A stretch of 64,000 bases of DNA. Origin: Heterodera schachtii. Its lineage: Eukaryota; Nematoda; Chromadorea; Rhabditida; Heteroderidae. Location of the stretch: the NCBI GenBank assembly GCA_023374025.1, contig SIJG01000013.1, forward strand, positions 464,846 to 528,845. The letters run 5' to 3'. Shown here in pieces: positions 60,201-64,000 of the stretch. Within the stretch, counting starts at the first letter, position 1. Every line of letters starts with the position of its first letter. The notes under the pieces are model-generated. The model was not told the DNA's origin. It did no database searches and saw only the letters and a program-made list of their open reading frames with translations. Position numbers and translations under genes: made by a program.

Positions 60201-61564
60201 AATATATAAATATTTTTCATGTTGTTTAAAATAGTGAAGAAAATATATAATGTCAAAATAATTTTACAGAACAATTAATCATTTTTTATTATAATATTTT
60301 TATAAATTTATTTAAAATAATTATTTTAATTTTAATTCAATATTATTTGTCAAATTATATTTTGATTTTGGTTAATTTTTTAATGTTGTTAGGTATTAAT
60401 TCAGTTACTATAATATTTTGGAATTATATTTAAATACAATTAAAAAGAAATTTTTTTTCTTTGTTTACTTTGTTAATATAATGATTTTATACTAATTATA
60501 TATTTTTATATAATAGCATAATATAATTTAATTTGATTAAAACATTTTTTAAATTTATTTATTTATTCAAAAGTGATCAATTCCGATTGTCTTTTCATTT
60601 GAGGTTGACATCGATTATAATTTAATACAATGTTTTATCTCTATATTAATTTTATGGTTCACTAAGCTTTCATTAATTTTTTTTTTAGTTATTTCCTTAG
60701 CAGTTTTTTTTCATTTATATTTTTATTGTCATTAATTTAATATCGAATATTTGTTTATCTTCTTAATTATAAAATACAATTTTAATATTAATATAAATTG
60801 AAAAAATTATTATAATTTTTAAAATAAAAAATGTTCTTCTGGAATTTTTCAATTTCTTAATTACATTATGTAAAAAAAATCCCGAAATATGTAAGAAATT
60901 TTTTGTAAATTTTTCTTTTTGTTCTTTTTTAATATAAAGTTGCTAGAGCTTTTTGATTGTGAAAAGATTATTCCTTTTGTTAAATTCATTGCTATGGAGT
61001 TAAATTATTGTTAATTTGAATTAAAATTTTGTTATTTTTTGTATTATATTCTTTTTTCGAAAAAAAGCTAATGAACATTTTCTTTTTTACCCAAAATCTC
61101 TTGTTATTGTTTTCGTTATAAGATTAATTTTTACTTATTTTTACGGTTAAACTTGCAACATTTAAAATTTTTTTTAAGATTTTGTCTAAAAAAATAAACA
61201 TTTATTTTTTATATAAATTTATTCAAAAATTAACCTCTAAAAATAAATGTCACAGAAGAACTTTCTAGGCCATTTGTTATTAAAAAATTATATAAAATAT
61301 TAGAAAATTTTCCAAATCTAGTAGGTTTAAATATACAATCGAAATTTCTAATTTTAAATGTTCATAGAGAATTTTCATTAAATATATAATTAAAAATTTA
61401 TTTATAACACAATATCATCGAGTTTACTTCATAAAGTGCTTCTTTATTAATATTGTATTATTATTGTTAAAATCTGTTTTAAGCTAAAAAAATTAGAAAT
61501 AATTCAAGAAAAAATAATTAAAAGCATATATTTATAAATTTTAATTTTCCTCCAATTTGATTAA
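57242..61564. other. AT-rich DNA with one repeat trace
   Basis: Mostly AT-rich. 58,670-58,860 contains GGGGTTATTTTTC and a 28 bp tract around TTTATTGCATTTTTGTTAA that also occurs in the 29 kb MITE and near 34.34 kb. Other patches (58.05, 58.14 kb) are too short to call. Confidence 0.45.
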
Positions 61565-61647
61565 TTTTGTATTTTGAATGGCATTTTCTTTGATTTCAAC
61601 ATTGTCAAAGGCGAATTTATAAATATGCATTCTGGAATAAGTGGGTG
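61565..61647 (+). CDS. Candidate exon
   Basis: The frame FNIVKGEFINMHSGISG leads to GGGTG/GTAAAT. The hydrophobic upstream part (ILNGIFFDF) is in the same frame. Acceptor unclear. Confidence 0.22.
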
Positions 61648-61682
61648 GTAAATTTCATATATTATTTTATTAGAATTACACT

Positions 61683-61738
61683 CTCGGCCTTTGAACATAC
61701 TGCAATTTGTTCGACTCGACGCGCCGGATCTCTCATTC
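61683..61738 (-). CDS. Candidate exon (minus)
   Basis: The minus-strand frame VNERSGASSRTNCSMFKGRE ends near a GAGT/GTAATT donor. GC-rich islet, low confidence. Confidence 0.2.
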
Positions 61739-62213
61739 ACAATTTTTTCAAGTCTGTATTTAATTTTTTAAAGTTCTGTATAATATACTGAGATCAAATT
61801 TTTTGCTTTAATACGGATGCGAAAAAATATTAAATTTGTTTGGTTATAAATATCTTTTAAAATTTTTTTTGTAATTTTATTATATTTAAAAGGTATGTAA
61901 TAACTTATTCTAAACAAATTAATGCATTACGGATAAATTGAAATTTGCCTTTTAATACGTTAAACTTTCAAAAAAGCTTACAAACACATTTAATGTATAT
62001 ATTAAATAAAACGTAATTGAACAATGAAATTTCACTGATTCAAAGAGAAGAAATTTAAAAACTCTATTTTAACAGAAAAGCAAAAAGCTAATTTAATTTT
62101 GAAGTAAAAATTAATCAACGAGTTTTTTGTCTCGTTTAATTTAAACAACATAATGTATATATACAAAATATAGAATCTATAAATTAATTTTTGCGCCTCC
62201 ATGGGCGTCCGCA

Positions 62214-62780
62214 ATGCTGGGACTGGTGAACCAAATGGTTGGAATGTGCCGCGAGCTGATCTCCATGGTACGCGAACAGGACGGAGGAAGCAACCCGAAC
62301 AGTGTCTTCGACGAGGAACGACGACTGCACAGCGTCGTCATCGCGCAATTGCCGGAAAGCAACAGCCAAACGCCAACTCAACGTGCAACCGAAGACTTGG
62401 CGAATGTCAAAGAACTGATGGACCATTGTGAAGTTGAATGCCTGCCGACCCAAGTGTACAGAATGGGCAAAAAACAAGCCGACGGACGTCCAAGGTTGCT
62501 CAAAGTTGAACTCCCGACCAAATTCCACACCAAACTGTTTTTGCGCAACAAAAACAAAATCAAAAATTTTAACAAATTTTCCAAAGTCTTGTTGCGCCCC
62601 TCCTTATCTAAAAGCGATCTCATTGACCGTGCCCGTCTCATTTCACTGTGTAAATCTCAACGTGAAAATGACCCATCCTGTGATTATATTGTCTATGCGG
62701 GGCATGTGCTTGCCCGTGACGACATTTCCGCCTTCAAATCCGACCCCAATTTTAAATGTATTTGTCATAACAGCTCATAA
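62214..62780 (+). CDS. LINE ORF1 protein, N-terminally truncated
   Basis: 188 residues from the first internal ATG. EERRLHSVVIAQLPESN, then VYRMGKKQADGRPRLLKVEL (RRM-like core), LLRPSLSKSDLIDRARLISL, and CDYIVYAGHVLARDDI at the C-terminus. These align block by block with copy 1. By family analogy the protein is an RNA-binding chaperone of the LINE RNP. About 45 N-terminal residues present in copy 1 are missing. Confidence 0.85.
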   Translation: MLGLVNQMVGMCRELISMVREQDGGSNPNSVFDEERRLHSVVIAQLPESNSQTPTQRATEDLANVKELMDHCEVECLPTQVYRMGKKQADGRPRLLKVELPTKFHTKLFLRNKNKIKNFNKFSKVLLRPSLSKSDLIDRARLISLCKSQRENDPSCDYIVYAGHVLARDDISAFKSDPNFKCICHNSS

Positions 62781-64000
62781 AATCTTGCGGGGACCACCCA
62801 TACTGAAATTTCAAAAAATTTTGGTACCTCAAGATTTTTTAAAAGTCCTCATAAGGATAATAATTGTTTACAAGGTGCTTTAGTTAATATAAGGTCTATT
62901 TATAACAAATGTGAACAAGTAGAAACTGTTTTTGAATCCTTAAATTTAGACTTTATCTGTTTTACAGAAACCTGGGGTAAAAATGAAAACCAATTTCCTT
63001 TTAATTCAAATTTTCTAAAAAAACATACCATTTCTTACACTAACAGATTGAATAAGCGTGGAGGTGGTATAGCTTTTGTCGCAAAAAAGGATATACAATT
63101 TTTTGTAAAGTTTTCTGAAACAAAATTTGGTTGTGAAATACTAATATTGCAATTTCAAAATTACAATTCGCTAAATTTAATTCTTGTCTATAGGCCTCCT
63201 TCTATTAATTTAAAAAATACCAAAAATCTTTTTAAATTCCTTGACCTTTACATTTCAGAAAATTGTTGTTTACTTGGGGATTTTAACCTTGGAACTAAAG
63301 ATTTAACTATAAAAAATAAAAAACCGTTTCCTCTAAGTAATTTTGGTAATTTATTCTGTGATTTCTTCAATAAATATAATTTGACATGCTGCATTAATGA
63401 ACCCACTAGGGAGCAAGCCTTCCTAGATTTAGTCCTTTCAACAAAAACTGATTTAATAAATGCGGTAGAAGTAAAAGGTGGACTTCTAGATACAGATCAT
63501 TTAACAATTCTTTTTAATTTTTCAGTTTTAAGAAAAATGCAGTCAAGAAACAAATTGTTCTTAGGAAATATACTAAATCTAATACTTTTCTATTTGATGC
63601 ATATTTATCCTCATTTCTCCCACAACTACTACAAAAATTTTATACAATTGAGGATAAATATGCTGTTTTCTTTAGTACTGTTCACAAAAATCTAAAAATT
63701 AATATTCCTGAAACTACTTTATCTATTAAGTCCGCCAAAAACTTTTACCCACCGCATTTATTGGCCTCAATTAGAGAAAAAGCACGTTTATATAAGCTAA
63801 TGAAAGAAAATAGAGACAAATATGAACCTTTATATAAAAGTATTTCCTTGCATATTAAGACTCAAATAAGAAATATTCAATCACGTAAAGAAAATAAAAT
63901 ACTATCCGGTGATAAAAACAGATTATTTTCCTATCTTAGGAAATACTTTAAACCATTCGAAGATCTACCTGTTATTCAATATAATTCTTCTCTTATTTCT
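62781..64000 (+). pseudogene. LINE ORF2: endonuclease and linker, one frameshift, partial
   Basis: In the same frame as ORF1, directly after its TAA. No ATG is seen before the first conserved block. Endonuclease motifs: ALVNIRSIYNK, FICFTETWG, RGGGIAFVA, LILVYRPPS, LLGDFNLG, FCDFFNKY and TDHLTILF, covering the expected Asn, Glu, Asp/Asn and Asp/His catalytic positions. A single-base loss in the A-run 63,533-63,537 shifts the frame. The other frame then stays open to 64,000 through the endonuclease-RT linker (SIREKARLYKLMKENRDKYE). It nicks target DNA in target-primed reverse transcription (family knowledge). Confidence 0.85.

Larger units (their letters stand above)
62192..64000 (+). mobile_element. 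LINE copy 2, 5'-truncated, continues past window end
   Basis: Same family as 4,314-6,440. GC rises abruptly at about 62,192 inside the ORF1 frame, which stays open upstream into AT-rich flank, so the element is 5'-truncated, as is usual for target-primed LINE insertions. ORF1 is followed by ORF2 endonuclease and linker. The RT should follow beyond 64,000. G+C falls from the start of ORF1 to ORF2. Confidence 0.88.

Noticed and set aside
1..64000. CRISPR array, bacterial operons, rRNA genes, telomeric repeats
   Set aside because: No regularly spaced direct repeats, no ribosome-binding-site/ORF structure, no rRNA-like sequence and no tandem telomere repeats were seen.

Overview
This is a 64 kb piece of a very AT-rich eukaryotic genome (background visibly around 80 percent A+T). 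There is no operon structure, no dense long ORFs, no rRNA and no CRISPR array. It carries LINE, Ty3/Gypsy and hAT-type elements and looks metazoan. A nematode would fit, but nothing here proves the taxon. Host protein-coding DNA is scarce and occurs only as short GC-richer islets of 20-190 bp, many flanked by AG/GT splice-like dinucleotides. They read as candidate exons of genes with long AT-rich introns, and all are low to moderate confidence without transcript data.

Region 1 (about 3.3-6.4 kb): a fragment of the palindrome family described below, then a decayed non-LTR retrotransposon (ORF1 plus part of the endonuclease). Its endonuclease is split by a 589 bp insertion that has every structural hallmark of a terminal-repeat retrotransposon in miniature (TRIM): two 208 bp terminal direct repeats, a 4 bp target duplication (ATTC), a TGG-type primer-binding site and a purine-rich tract. 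Each terminal repeat contains a tRNA-like sequence with perfect Pol III A and B boxes, an arrangement analogous to plant Cassandra elements, whose LTRs carry 5S rRNA.

Region 2 (6.4-38.5 kb): AT-rich DNA with scattered candidate exons on both strands, a (TA)n microsatellite, a 622 bp TA-flanked MITE (28,988-29,609), a small inverted-repeat element at 18.1 kb, and degenerate direct duplications at 1.35/2.1 kb, 19.1-22.0 kb and 22.84/24.2 kb.

Region 3 (38.56-48.9 kb): a nested complex of about 10.3 kb. A palindrome of about 2.5 kb arms around a 326 bp loop sits inside what looks like a minus-strand C-terminal coding exon. Each arm holds a copy of a hAT-type MITE built of TTTCGC hexamers. The right arm was hit by a GC-rich Ty3/Gypsy element that has lost RNase H and most of integrase. 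The element plus 1 kb of arm then appears to have been tandemly duplicated, and one copy collapsed to a solo LTR, leaving TACAT target duplications.

Region 4 (49-62 kb): more AT-rich DNA with degenerate MITE-like repeats (50.5, 53.9 and 58.7 kb) and the GC-richest candidate exons (53.25, 55.17 and 55.75-56.3 kb).

Region 5 (62.2-64.0 kb): a second, 5'-truncated and better preserved copy of the same LINE family, with ORF1 followed in the same frame by an intact-looking endonuclease domain. It runs off the window end before the reverse transcriptase.
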